Of a stretch of DNA of 64,000 nt, positions 36,703 to 47,769 are shown one piece after another. The notes under the pieces were generated by a model that was not told where the DNA came from, made no database searches, and saw only the letters and a list, made by a program, of their open reading frames with translations. The stretch covers positions 3,710,161 through 3,774,160 of the forward strand of contig CP099851.1 in the NCBI GenBank assembly GCA_030062745.1, read 5' to 3'. A program made the translations under genes and the position numbers. The stretch is from Capitulum mitella (lineage: Eukaryota > Arthropoda > Thecostraca > Pollicipedomorpha > Pollicipedidae). The number at the start of each line of letters is the position of its first letter. Positions within the stretch are counted from its first letter, which is position 1.

Positions 36703-36850
36703 TTTAGCTTGGAGCACAGTTGTGTCTGGGTGTCCGACGTGTCCAACAACGGCAGAGTTCACGAACTGTGACCCCGGCCGTGTGACCTGTGTATCCGTCC
36801 CAGGTTACGGGTCCGCTGTATCCCTGTTGAGTATCCGCCCCGTTCCGCAG

Positions 36851-36997
36851 GCGGGCCGTGCGCTGCGGACCAGTTTCGGTGTCCGAGCGGCCGCTGTATC
36901 CGGCCGTCGGCGGTCTGCGACGGGAACTGTGACTGTGCCGACAGCTGCGCCGACGAGAAGCAGCCGCAGTGCAGCCACCTCTACAGCGTCATCAAAG
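36851..36997 (+). CDS. LDLa exon 6 with two additional cysteines
   Basis: This exon is 147 nt, phase 1-1, with acceptor CCCGTTCCGCAG and donor AAAG|GTGAGC. The frame reads GPCAADQFRCPSGRCIRPS, then AVCDGNCDCADSCADEKQPQC, followed by SHLYSVIK. The six LDLa cysteines are present, plus one in GNC and one in DSC, giving eight. The calcium cassette has one extra residue relative to DCxDGSDE. A short C-terminal linker follows, unlike the tight junctions of exons 1 and 2. The two extra cysteines flank Cys V and could form an additional disulfide. Confidence 0.87.
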
Positions 36998-38049
36998 GTG
37001 AGCGCCCGCTGTCGGCGCCGCAAGGACATCAGCCTCAGGCAGGCTTGCTCGTAGATTAAACGTCGCCGGCGGGGACCATTCAGAGCCGGCGACAATGTCA
37101 ATAACGACAAGTAGGTGCAGACTGCGCAGGCCCATTAACAAGTAAACGTTGTCAGCGGAGGGCGTTCAGGGCCGGCCGCAATACCAGTAACAAGCAGACG
37201 CAGTCTCCGCCACAGCGTCGGGCAGTGCGAGCAATCACAGCCCTGCCACGACGTAATCAACGGTGAGAACATGTAGTGGCCTCTCAGGTGTTACAAGTGG
37301 TGAGCTGTCAGTCTGAGCCGCGACCTGAAGATATGGTGCTGACGTTAAGGAGATTTAGCAACACTTTGAACGCCACCGGCAGCTGAAAATCGCGATGTTC
37401 CACAACATCACGATATCGACGGCGAGACGTTGCAGTGGGTCTTAGTTTTACGCCATCAAACAGTGAGCAGTTACGGCTTCGGCTGCGAACCCAGAAAGAG
37501 TGATGAGTAACGGGTAACCGGCAGCGTTAAGTCCTCGGCTGCGAGTGAGTGTTGACGTCAGGCGAAAGTTGAGGTCCTAGGCGGTGAACGCTTACAGCTT
37601 TGTCACATCTTCAAATCAGACGTTCCCTGCCAACAAGCGATTTGTTGCGGTCGGTAGCTGGGGCGGTAGATCAGGCGCTAATGTCCTGTTTCTGGCGAGG
37701 CAGGTACTTGTTGTCCCGGCGCTCACTACTTGTACCATGGGTCAGCTGGCAACGCGTCGACAGAGGGTCGCACTGACACAGCCGGTTTTGATCAACTCGG
37801 ATACCGTTAGCCTTGCACTGCGCCTCGAGGTCTGAGTTTAGAGTCATTACAACAAGGTCTGCTTAGCCGGACTCTGACACCAAACATCTCCCTACCAAAA
37901 CATTTAGACCAAATGCATTTGGAAAATGGCGGTGTATTCCGTCTTAAGCGTCATCTGATCCGAAACAACCTGACACGCTTCCATGCAGTTGTGTTATGAA
38001 TGCTAGCATGACTCGTCCCTGACTGATCTGTCACGTTCTCGGCCTACAG
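36998..38049 (+). other. Intron 6
   Basis: An imperfect tandem duplication of about 80 bp lies at 37059-37215 (GCCGGCG..GGGGACCATTCAGAGCCGGCGAC and GTCAGCGGAGGGCGTTCAGGGCCGGC). Nothing else is assignable. A 103-residue region on the plus strand (37584-37835) is open but featureless. Confidence 0.45.
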
Positions 38050-38202
38050 GCATCGTACAGTGCCACCGAAACCTGACGTGGCCGTGTTTTCCCCCGCGAG
38101 AAGATGTACCGATGACCTGCATAGCGAAAAAATTCATCTGCGACGGCAAAATAGACTGTCTGACGGATGGTTCCGTGCATCTATCGGACGAAGAGAACTG
38201 CC
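38050..38202 (+). CDS. LDLa exon 7 with expanded loops
   Basis: This exon is 153 nt, phase 1-1, with acceptor TTCTCGGCCTACAG and donor TGCC|GTAAGT. The frame reads VQCHRNLTWPCFPPREDV, then PMTCIAKKFICDGKIDC and LTDGSVHLSDEENC. All six cysteines are in LDLa order. The Cys II-III loop is ten residues and the Cys V-VI loop is thirteen, both longer than in a typical module; the second loop inserts residues within the DGS-DE cassette. FICDGKIDC and SDEENC leave little doubt about the fold family. Confidence 0.85.
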
Positions 38203-39169
38203 GTAAGTATCCAAACGACCCGAACGTCTCTGATGCGTTGTGATGTTTCAGCAAGTCTGGTCGTTTCTGTAATATCCTCAAAACATCCTTTATGCGAATC
38301 GCTGTGCAATCACCGGAAGAAGGTTTATGGTGTTTCTCTCAGCGTGTTTACTGTCTGTCTTCAGCGTTTCGGCGGTCGGTTATTGCTGAGCGTTGGCCTC
38401 GGTGTACTTTCTCCACAAACAGGGACACCATGGCAAACATAAAGTCAGCGTCATCTGTGGTGGCCGCAGTTTCTGCCTTTTTTCAAGGCCGGCTTTACTG
38501 CTGTCCAAAGCCGCCTGAAAATGCGAAACTTTTTCCGCGCCCTGTTTGTCAAAGTTCGTAGTAGCTCGCATTGTGCGATGGAAACGGTTGAAAGGGTTTC
38601 AGGACTGAAAACGCGGTTTGCAAAACTCGGCCACACAAAGTAGGCCGCGTCGCCCTCAGAGCCTCATAATTTTTCTATCACATTTGTTCAGTATTCTACA
38701 ACATTACAGCCTCTTGTGAAGAACCTTCTGCTGATGGCATCCCCATTACACACCTGCCAATACTCCACACCGTTCAAAGACAATGAATGGGCCAATCAAT
38801 TATCTGAGAAACGCTGCTGTCGCGAGAAAACCTCGATGAAATAGTCCAGTTTGTCTCCGTGTCTGGCTGCACGCTGTCTGCTGCCGCACTCGGACGCCAG
38901 TGCCGTGTATGCTGACGCAGTACGCCGTGCCGCCGTGTTCTTTTCTGCGCGTCTGGACGCCTGAGAAGAGGCGACCACAACGCCGACCGACGGGTATAAC
39001 AAACAGCGGCTGCCAGGCAGATGTCGGACGGCGATTAGATTTCCTGCTCCTGTTTCGGCTGCACTGGCGCGGCGGCCCAGGCAGGCGGACCCGGACCAAC
39101 GAACTTACCTTGTCCACAGAAGTCGCTGTGTCGCGTTAACTAACGCGACTCGTACTAGCTGCTGTGTTT
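38203..39169. other. Sequence after exon 7, unassigned
   Basis: Overlapping ORFs in several frames at 38.2-38.6 and 38.8-39.1 kb show no domain. No further LDLa pattern is seen. Confidence 0.4.
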
Positions 39170-39465
39170 GGTTAGCTAACGTCAATCCTGGTGGCCCCTT
39201 TGTCAGCTTAGATAGCTTCTTTCATGGTGTCCAACCGGCCGCTCTGACCGGTTAGCGAACTCCGTTTGCGGAGGCCACTCTGCCCCGTTAGTTAGCCCTA
39301 TTCACGGTGGTCATTCTGTCCGCTTAGTTAACTCGTTCGCGGCGGCCGCTCGGTCTGATTAGCTAACTCCATTCACGGTACCCGCACTGTCCGGCAAGCT
39401 AACGCCGTTCGCGGTGGCCGCGCTGTCCGGTCAGCTAACCCGGTTCACCGTCTGGCCGAACTGGC
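39170..39465. repeat. Minisatellite, about 36-bp unit, about 8 copies
   Basis: Units follow GTTAGCTAAC, then TCNGTTCGCGGTGGCC, then GCTCTGTCCG, with 35-37 bp spacing and one unit of about 45 bp. It is GC-rich and strongly diverged between units. Confidence 0.85.
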
Positions 39466-39955
39466 GTTCAGCACCAATATGCCGCCCGCTCGCTGCCCTC
39501 CCTCGAGTCGCCACGACGAAATAGCCCACTGTTGGCGAGTTCAGGGGCCGCCCGGCCCGCCCAGATCGCGGAAAGGATCCGGTCGCCGGCGAATTCGTTT
39601 CCTGGGGCAGTCTTGTCGGAGCATCTGGGTCCGGGGATTGCAAGGCCGGGAACGAAATGGGAAGGGCGAGAGCGGCGTGGAAAAACCGGAACGAAAGAGA
39701 AGTTGATCGTTCGTTTCCTTGTGACGTCGTCGGCTCAGCCCGAACAATTCGGCACGAGGCGGACCCAGTCCATTTCCTCTGTTCTCTACCCGGTGCCTCG
39801 TCGAAACCCAGATGGCCGTCCACTCCGGCTAGATGACCCTGAATAGCCATAGGTAATCTGAGCGGCAACTGGAAGGGAGATGGCTGTTGATTTATGTGGC
39901 GGGCAATTCTGGGACGCCTGACATGTTTCAGGAGACTGGTCCTTTCGTAGAACTG
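39466..39955. other. GC-rich segment with long ORFs on both strands
   Basis: A minus-strand ORF of 222 codons (39431-40099) and a plus-strand ORF of 104 codons (39532-39846) overlap here. Neither shows a domain, and the larger runs through the flanking minisatellites. The 14-mer AATTCGGCACGAGG at 39746-39759 equals a common EcoRI cDNA-cloning adaptor, probably by coincidence. Confidence 0.3.
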
Positions 39956-39959
39956 CATT

Positions 39960-40085
39960 TTAAGCGGAGGGCTTTGTGAGCTCATGGTTATGTTTTGTAA
40001 ACTTTCATTATTAGCGGAGTCATGTAAACCTCTACTGCAAGCAGGATTATGCAAACTATTATTGTAAGCAGAGCTTTGTAGTCTC
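39960..40085. repeat. Minisatellite, 27-bp unit, about 4.5 copies
   Basis: Units such as AGCGGAGTCATGTAAACCTC and AGCAGGATTATGCAAACTAT recur every 27 bp, ending with a partial AGCAGAGCTTTGTAG. Confidence 0.7.
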
Positions 40086-40353
40086 GGGCCACCGCTCATG
40101 AATGAACTCTCCGGTCTGTTTTGAGTTGACGTTTTGAGATTACGATTATATTTTGACCTGACCGGAAGCTGTTGCTACAGTCCTGCCCGACAGCAACTTT
40201 TGATCAATGTGTTCGAAATTTGAAAATTTAACACATCTGCATATGAAAACCTGACCTATAAACACAGTAAAATAGAACAGCGTATGTTTACCATTCACAG
40301 GTAATGCCATTTTTGTCATTAGCAACGTTCCTACTGCGTCGACTTCTAATTAA

Positions 40354-41151
40354 CCCCATTCCGTACTGGTAGGGGGGGGGGGCACACCCCGCCCCAGTCC
40401 GGTTTTTCTCTCGCCGTTCCCGCGCTTTTGGGAACTTCGTCGCGAAACTTTGTGACTTTTTTTAAAAAATATTTTTCATGTTGTTGTACTCACGCTGAGG
40501 CAAAATTTCGAAAATTTTCCTCCAGAGGCGGTTTCAGAACATGTTTGTGGGAAGGATGTTCGGGGAATACCCCGCTTTCCGGAGATCGCGCACTTCGACG
40601 CAGCCATGTACTATTTTGACATCTTGACAAAATAGTACATGACAAACTATTGCAAGAACCACTAAGATCAAGAGCTGTTACACAAAAAGGCCTGTATCGC
40701 GAACATAAAGATACGCTAAAATTGGTTCCCGTGAATTTCATACCGCGTTCGGCTACGACGTCTGTCGACAGTCGGCGCGAAAATTGCTGTGTTTTTAACT
40801 CAACGTTTCGGCGTAAATATTAAACAGAGCACAGGGATTAGGAGTGTATCGGCATTGGCGGATTTTTACCTGTTCATTGGTGCCTTTGTCTAGACTTAAT
40901 TAATCACAGCCTTTGCGATCCAGACCGTTTACCGGTTTCTTGCAGTCGGCTGTCAGAAAGCATAGACGGGACGTAGATGGCTTACATATTATCCAAAGCC
41001 AAAATGAGAGCAGTTTCGAGCTCTATTTGTCACAAGCTTTCGTACGGTGTGCTTATTTTCATCGTGCGACCAGCTGTTCGTGAGTTAGATGGGGCGGTCA
41101 ACCCCCCTCCCAGTTGAAAGTGATCGGCGCCGTCCGTCAGTCGGGCGCGGG
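40354..41151 (+). mobile_element. Family B TTAA element, copy B3 (internally deleted)
   Basis: TTAA flanks lie at 40350-40353 and 41152-41155. The termini are CCCCATTCC and GGCGCGG. The second half is collinear with B2 (AAGAACCACTAAGATCAA, GTTCCCGT, CAACGTTTCGGCGTAAATATT). The AGGTCA-rich first half is replaced by a different, shorter segment, so the element is only 798 bp. Confidence 0.75.
40605..40641. repeat. Perfect 14-bp inverted repeat, 9-nt loop
   Basis: CATGTACTATTTTG is followed after 9 nt by its exact complement CAAAATAGTACATG. It sits at the junction between the non-homologous left part of B3 and the part shared with B2. Confidence 0.9.
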
Positions 41152-41155
41152 TTAA

Positions 41156-43169
41156 GTGTATGATTCCATTATTTCAAAATGTGGTGCCCTGATGATCTCA
41201 AAATGCGAACTTTAGGGACAATGCAAAACAGCGTTCATAATATGTTTGTATAGGACACCTGCTTACCAATAGTTCAACCAACAAAAAGTTGCCCCACCTT
41301 TTCTAGTAACTGGGCCCACCTATCCGGAGCACGGAATATAGTTACGTGTCAAAAAAGGAAAACTGAGAATCATAGCAACTCCCGTTACTTTCTAACAAGT
41401 TTTCTTCCTGAAGCTGGGCTGACAGCTCTGGCATTTAAGGATAATCCAGTAACCCTTCGACTAAGATACTGGAGATCCCATTGGTGCGATTAGTGGTAAG
41501 ATTGCTTAATTTCAGGCATTTGAAATTAGACTTGGGCGTTAGGATGTATCGGCACCGAACCATTTATAGCAAAATGTTTGATGATAGAAAAGCTGTCATG
41601 GAGCTCTCTTCCACCCTCCAGAATCCACATTCAAAGTGCTGAAAAGGTGAAAGGAAAAATGCACCCAGGGTCAATTTGCATTTTCGCATGTTGTAGCATG
41701 TTGCCATCTAGATGCAAAACAATACACTGAGAGAAAAATAAGTCTTGCACCATGACATTTTAGAGGATGGCCTATTACTACCATCCCTTTATCCAGAAAC
41801 GGGGCGATCATTTTCTCCTTTTGAAAGATAATTACTTGATAATCGATGTAATGTCATTTAAATGTCTTGCAACGAGGATTTCCACCCATAAGTTGTCACT
41901 TCACAATGTTATGCTAATATTCCTGTTATCATGCACGTGTCCACAAAAACTTCATCGTTTATCTGTTAACATGTTTCAACCAGCATTTATCGTTCCTGAA
42001 TCCATGTGAAGGCCAACGCTTGTCTTCCACTTTTTTGCGCCCATCCGGACGTTGTCATGGCAACATACTGTACTTATCCAGATTGTTTAATGGCTTGACA
42101 ACCTAGTTCATACTCTGTCACTATCTCCCCATACACCGCTTCCTATCATACAACTGTCAACCACAAAACCATTGGAAATCTTTGCCAAGTCTACTACTGG
42201 TCCATCGCATTCTCCATGCGACACTCGTCCCCTAGCTGTGCCGAGATAAACGCAAAAATACGAAGTACACAAACTTAATTCTCCATCGCCAAGCACTGCA
42301 CTGCACTAGTGCGACCACGTCCACAGCGCACCATTGTGCACGAACACCTTTCCAAATGGGTCATTCCACGTCAAACTGTACACGAATTCACCCGCCTATT
42401 TCGATATTGATGGAATTTGGTACGCTTATAGCACCTGTCGAAAAAATGATCCGCCATAAATTTTTAGCCCTGGATGACCTCTAAGATCAATGTTACAGGT
42501 CCCAAAAGGTCACTGATTTTTACAGATATTGCATGATTCAAATGTCCATGATTCGGTGACAGACTGTGACAAAAAGGCGTGATTAGCGCCATTCGAAAGA
42601 GAAATGTTTCAGCTTTCATAAAGGGCTTTATGTTCCCGGTGATCTCGGGATGACCTTTCACTTCATTAGGTCACGCTGAACATTTTGGGTTTTAATCTTG
42701 TTTACACACCGTGATTTAAGCGAAACTGTAGCACAATGTTTCCCAAATGTCCGTAGTAAGCCTGGCAAAAAGCATTTCTTAGCAAAGTGAAACTTTTTAA
42801 TTCCTTTGAATTTCGTGTTACCAAGTGATGCTTGAGAAATATGCCCTTAGGCTGTTTCACGACTTTTGACTGATTTCGTGCCATTCGTTTCTCGGATTGC
42901 TTTTCAATATGGTGAGCATAATGTCCTGGGTATCTGCTACACATAGCCTGAGTTTTAAACTGCTTGACAAGAAAGGTAAAAAATCCTGATACCCGTCACT
43001 AATCCACTCCTGCCATCCAGATCTGGTATACATGTTCTTCCTATTCGCGCCAAAGTGAGTCTGTCGGGTGTATTTTGGCCTTTAAGCCAACTGGAAAAAT
43101 CCTAGTCAAGCATCGGGACCTTTTAAGGTCAACCGAGGTCAATGGCCCCGAGCGATCTTGACTTACTAG
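41156..43169. other. Unassigned; possible older dispersed repeat at 42.36-43.16 kb
   Basis: From about 42356 (GGGTCATTCCACGTCAAAC) the sequence has the style of a dispersed repeat, with GGTCA/TGACC motifs every 50-100 bp, but no second copy is in this window. No gene is recognised. Confidence 0.3.
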
Positions 43170-43500
43170 ATTCAATTCAATTCAATTCAATTCAATCGGA
43201 TCATTAAGGACTTTTTTAGGACAATGGTTCCGAATTTCACATATATTTTTGACGTGTTGGAGTTTGGACGTATCGAAGATTTCATGGGCATTGATTTTTT
43301 CATGACGTCGTCCCCTGAATGTCGGAATAGTTGCAGATGTAATGACAACTTCGTATAGACGCAGATAGAAGTGATGATTGAGATACGTGCGAAAAAACAA
43401 AAAGAAACAGAAAAATGGACTTTTATAAAGGGCACAGAACAAACATAATGAACCGACACGTGCAAAATGGATGTGAAATTCGAAATCAGCGCCAAAAAAT
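43170..43500 (-). mobile_element. Possible LINE 3' end with (ATTGA)n tail
   Basis: The plus strand shows five ATTCA units at 43170-43196. On the minus strand this is an (ATTGA)n tract that overlaps the stop of an 86-codon ORF (43182-43442) ending EIRNHCPKKVLNDPIELN. A pentanucleotide tail right after an ORF end is a feature of several non-LTR retrotransposon clades. No reverse-transcriptase motif is present, so the call is tentative. Confidence 0.3.
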
Positions 43501-45291
43501 CTATAAATGATCCGACGTCAACTTGGGCACTCCAAGGTCAATCGATCTCAGTGACCTCGATTGACCTTCCAAATGTCCCGATACACGACTAGCTTCATCT
43601 CAGTTGGCTTTACGGCCCAAGAACACCCGACAGACACACTTTCGTGCGAAAGTGAAGAGCGGGTAGGTCAAATTTGGATGGCAGGAGTCGATTGGTCGCG
43701 GTGTGTCATGACCTTTGAGTTTTCTGGTCAAGCAACTTGGAACTAAGCTAGTGTAGCTGACACGCAGGACATTGTGCGTACCAAATCGCAGAACAATCGG
43801 ACGAACGCGCGGCACGAAATCAATTGATATTTGTTTGGCCAGTCAGTCTTTACTTACTGTCAGTCTGTTCTTTACGATTTCATGTCCCCTCATCCCGAGG
43901 GTGGCGTCCAGGATGCTGCCGATCGCGCTGAGGTTCTCTCTCTGCTTGTGCGCAGTGGCGTCCTGCTCCCTCTGAAATTATTTCACCATATTAGGTCAAA
44001 CTGGTATAAATAAAGGTCAAACTGGTGTAAATAAGAAAAACAAAGTATCTAACAAATCTCCACTAGATTAGCTACCCTGGTATTTTACTGCTGATGCAGT
44101 CTCAAAATAGTGCATGCAGAATTTTACACCCCAAAATTAACCGTTCACCACCACACCATGAGCTCCGAGGTTTGCCTAGTCGAGCGCAATGGAGGATGAC
44201 CTGACCAAAAACCAATTACCCCTGAATAGACCTCTATGGCATGGCCTAACTGTATGTAGAGTTCATATTTTCACTGCAACTTTTCCAATCTGCAAAGTAG
44301 TTTGCTGTGTACTTGTAAGATAAATAGGCCAGTTTTTACCTATGCAAATCGCGGGAACCCCAAGCGACGCGGCCTGCCGCTTCCGAATCACCTGCACCGC
44401 CTGACTTAGCAATCTTTTCCTCCAGTCCTTGAACTAAATGCGCAGTTTTGCTGCCACGAAGTCCTAGAGCATACACATATGCTAATCTGTATATACTAAT
44501 AACAAACAGTTTTTTGCAATGACTCGTATTGAAAAACTATACTGCATACTCGAGTGGGCCATTCGGAGTGTTTTTTTTTGTTGTCACACGTTTTACGATG
44601 TAAAAGCACGTGTTACGATGGAAGTCATTCTACAATAAACAACACATGATTTCTTTGCATTTTTTCAGATGCAGGTGAACTGGTTTGCTTATTACGGTTG
44701 TCAGTCAGTTGTCGCAACTTGTCGTCACTGATGGCATCATGCATCATGATCAAGGTCCGTTTCGTACCATAAGCGACACTTAATCTTCACTTATCTTAAC
44801 TTAATCTTCAACAGTCAGCAAGTTTCACTTAATCTTCAACAGTCAGCAATTTCATCCGATTCGAGTAATCGATTCGAGAAATGGATGAACTTGAGAAATG
44901 TAATTTAACCAAGATATACACAAAAGATATAATATACGTACATATGCACGGCGGAGCTGCGTCGCGTGGCTCCTGAACTAAAGCATAGAGAAAAAATCGG
45001 TGGCGTTTAACGCCCCTCCCCTTCCCCCCAGACGGTCGAAGGTTGAAACAACCTACCAAACTAAGAGAGTGTGAAGACAATAACTAACCATCAAAATACG
45101 ATTACACTCCTCTGATTACGTATGGGACAATGTCGTTTCCAACAATGGGCGTTGCTTCTGGCGTGAAAAAGAAATTGGTCCTAAAGTGTGACGTAACCAA
45201 TAACAAACCATGACATGACCATTCATTGTAATATAGTCACAGCTCACAGAGGCAAGATGTTATCAGGAAATACTGGGAGACGTCACTTACT
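43501..45291. other. Unassigned intronic sequence
   Basis: A short duplication (ATAAAGGTCAAACTGGT and ATTAGGTCAAACTGGT near 44000) and another near 44790-44840 (TTAATCTTCAACAGTCAGCAA twice) are present. No gene or named repeat is seen. Confidence 0.4.
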
Positions 45292-45295
45292 TTAA

Positions 45296-46508
45296 CCCTA
45301 TTCCCGGCAGGGGGGGGGGGGGCGGAATCCGCCCCCCTCGGGTTTTTTGCTTGCCAATTCCAGGCTTTTTAACGCAGCTTCACGAAACTTGGTCACTTTT
45401 CCTAGCTATTCTTTCTACGTGCTGTGACAAAATTTCACAATTCTACATTGCTTAGGGGGCGGAGCCAGGCAACGTTTTTGGGAGGCACCTCAGGCCATTT
45501 TTAGCCATGTTAAGGGTAGAAGAAAAATGTCTGCCAAAAACAGAGTTTTTAAGATAGAACTTAAAACTTTGTATGAATCTATAGCTAAATAGGTGGGCAA
45601 TGTGCACACAAAATTCTGTTTGTCTGAGGTCCCTTAACAAGGTCAGGTCAAGGTCAAAATTAAAAATGTTTTTTTGCAATCATTTCGGCGCCGTCGTTTC
45701 AAATGCCAAACCCGGAAAATATATGACGAATAAAGGTGCCCTCTACTTGTGTACCAAGTTTCAGCTTGATATCAGGTCGGGTCACGGAGCTATGACCTAA
45801 AATGTCAGTGCGCGTACCCTATATCGCAATAGCCATAAAATGAAATTTTTGGAATAGAGTGAATTCAAATGATTGAAAACGTTTACAGATAATATTAAAT
45901 GCACACGAGATCATTCCAAGTGACCCCAACGTCACTGGAGGTCATTTAAGGTCAAAGGTCCCAAGTTGATCTGAAGAACGTGTGACCATGACAGTTCCCC
46001 CTTTTTCATGTACCTGGCACCGCCTATTCTAACATTATACAAACATTTTAATGCGATTTTTACTTCTTTAGCATAGCACGACTAGCGGAAGCCAAAAAAG
46101 TGTTTTTACGTTTTTTGTTCATTCTGTTGTTAGAAAACTAATCCTCCTATTTTTGAAACCCTGTGAACGCGCATGAATTTTCTCAAAATTTCAGATTTGC
46201 GGACCCATGGTAAAAGCCCTATCCATAATCTCTCGATTCATACCAGTTTCATTAAAATCGGTCCATAAACAACGGAGTTATAAGAAGTCCAAAAGTACCC
46301 TCCATTTTGACATTTTTGCCCCCTTGCATCCACAAATTTCGTAATTTTGAAAATTTCTTTTTATAAAAATGTACTTCACGTCACGGCAAATCGATTGCCG
46401 TTTGTTGCAATTAAATCGGACAAGTAGTTCTCGAGACCTCAGGGGGGCCGAGTCCGCCCCCCCCTCTGCCGGGAATCGGCCATACCGTCTAGCCCTCCGG
46501 GAATAGGG
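45296..46508 (+). mobile_element. Family A MITE-like element, copy A6
   Basis: The element is 1213 bp with intact TTAA on both sides (45292-45295 and 46509-46512). It begins CCCTATTCCCGG and ends CCGGGAATAGGG. It has TCAAGGTCA at 45648-45656. The DR1 is one base off (AGGTCAAAGGTCC, 45949-45961). It is one of the best-preserved copies and a good family reference. Confidence 0.92.
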
Positions 46509-46512
46509 TTAA

Positions 46513-47600
46513 ACTGACATTAATGCGGTAAAGGTAAGCATGACATAACACTCCTGGCAATAAGTACAAGGAGCTCCTCAAAACATATTTGTATGTTTCG
46601 ACTTGCTCATGATCGACGTGAGCATACTAATTTCAGACACTGTCACTAATGTCTTTATAAACTGGGATTCTTATATCTTATATTCAGTGCAAACTATATT
46701 TGGACACGGTACTCGATACCCATGCATACAGATTTCATGCAATATATAATTAACACTATTATTGTTCCCTTTAGGTATCTTAGATATAGAGATCCCCAGT
46801 ATTATCTTATGATCTTTATCAGACTTTGGGATAACACAAGACCAAGAACTTGACTATTGTACCTTTTTGGCAGCAGAAAAAGGGAATGATATGTCATTTT
46901 GAGCATAGTTGAATTCTGAATGAAATTGTGAATCATACGTCAAACTCAACAGACCAAACTGTCTTTGTATCAGAATCGAACCAATTTTCTGTTACCTAAT
47001 GTGAATCGGAATCGAAATCACCTTGCGCTGTGAATGAGACTCGAACTGATTCGCAGTTTCGTGAATTGCTTATCAATCTCAGATTGGATCAGGCTGATCA
47101 GAACAAAACGAGACAATGACAACAGAACCAATATTTCTCAACTTCTGTGCGACAAGTACGGGCTCCTTCCTAGTTTCCCACAGGTATGAGGCGAGCAAAA
47201 CCTGCACCCAGCATGGTAAAATTGCGTCATCAGCATTATCATACACCAAAAAATTGAGAAACATGTCCCAGCTGCATACCAATTGTTTATTCCACACGAA
47301 ATGAAACATAATGTGTGTAAAGACTCAAAACGAAAGGACGGTTCTTGATAGTATAAAGCATTGTAGTCTATCGTTTCAAACATAGGTGCACCCAACGGGC
47401 ACACCTTTCCCTTAACAGCAATGTTTTGCATTTCCGCCATACAAAACAGGAAAACATTTCGGTTTTGCGCTAGATCAAACGAGGATCTCGGCTCCGGGAT
47501 CTCCGCTCTTGGAGAACCGCTTCGCATAATATAAGTTTCAGTAGCTTGGATTGTAGGATTCATATGCTCCATCGGCCTCGCGTTTGAAATGCAAATAATT
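46513..47600. other. Unassigned; long minus-strand ORFs
   Basis: Two overlapping minus-strand ORFs, 156 codons (47138-47608) and 76 codons (47079-47309), lie downstream of the candidate minus-strand first exon. They begin just inside the presumed intron, and no domain is recognised. Retained 5' intron sequence or chance are both possible. Confidence 0.3.
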
Positions 47601-47621
47601 TCGGCCATGCCGTGGACTTAC

Positions 47622-47768
47622 CTGACCACAATCTTCTAGCACCAACGCACGCGTTCTTTGACGTCGATATTCGACACTGCACGGTTGAAGTGGAGACACG
47701 CTGATCGCTGACCGGAAGTAACCGCCTCGATAACTTCTGCTTAGTAGTCGCCTGTCCGCGCATGCGCA
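47622..47768 (-). promoter_or_regulatory. Candidate minus-strand promoter and 5' UTR exon
   Basis: CGCGCATGCGCA (47757-47768) fits the NRF1 consensus exactly. ACCGGAAGT (about 47711-47719) fits an ETS/GABP site. On the minus strand a consensus donor GTCAG|GTAAGT follows (complement of 47616-47626). This gives a TATA-less promoter with a short, apparently non-coding first exon ending at 47622. The downstream exons would lie at lower coordinates and were not found. Confidence 0.4.
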
Positions 47769-47769
47769 T

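Noticed and set aside
36756..36803. Possible 48-nt phase 1-1 microexon reading FTNCDPGRVTCVSVP before exon 6
   Set aside because: Joined to exon 5 (ending in T), the first two bases AG would make a TAG stop. The acceptor also lacks a pyrimidine tract.
39431..40099. 222-codon minus-strand ORF, the longest in the window
   Set aside because: It runs through two minisatellites and a GC-rich segment open in several frames; no domain is visible.
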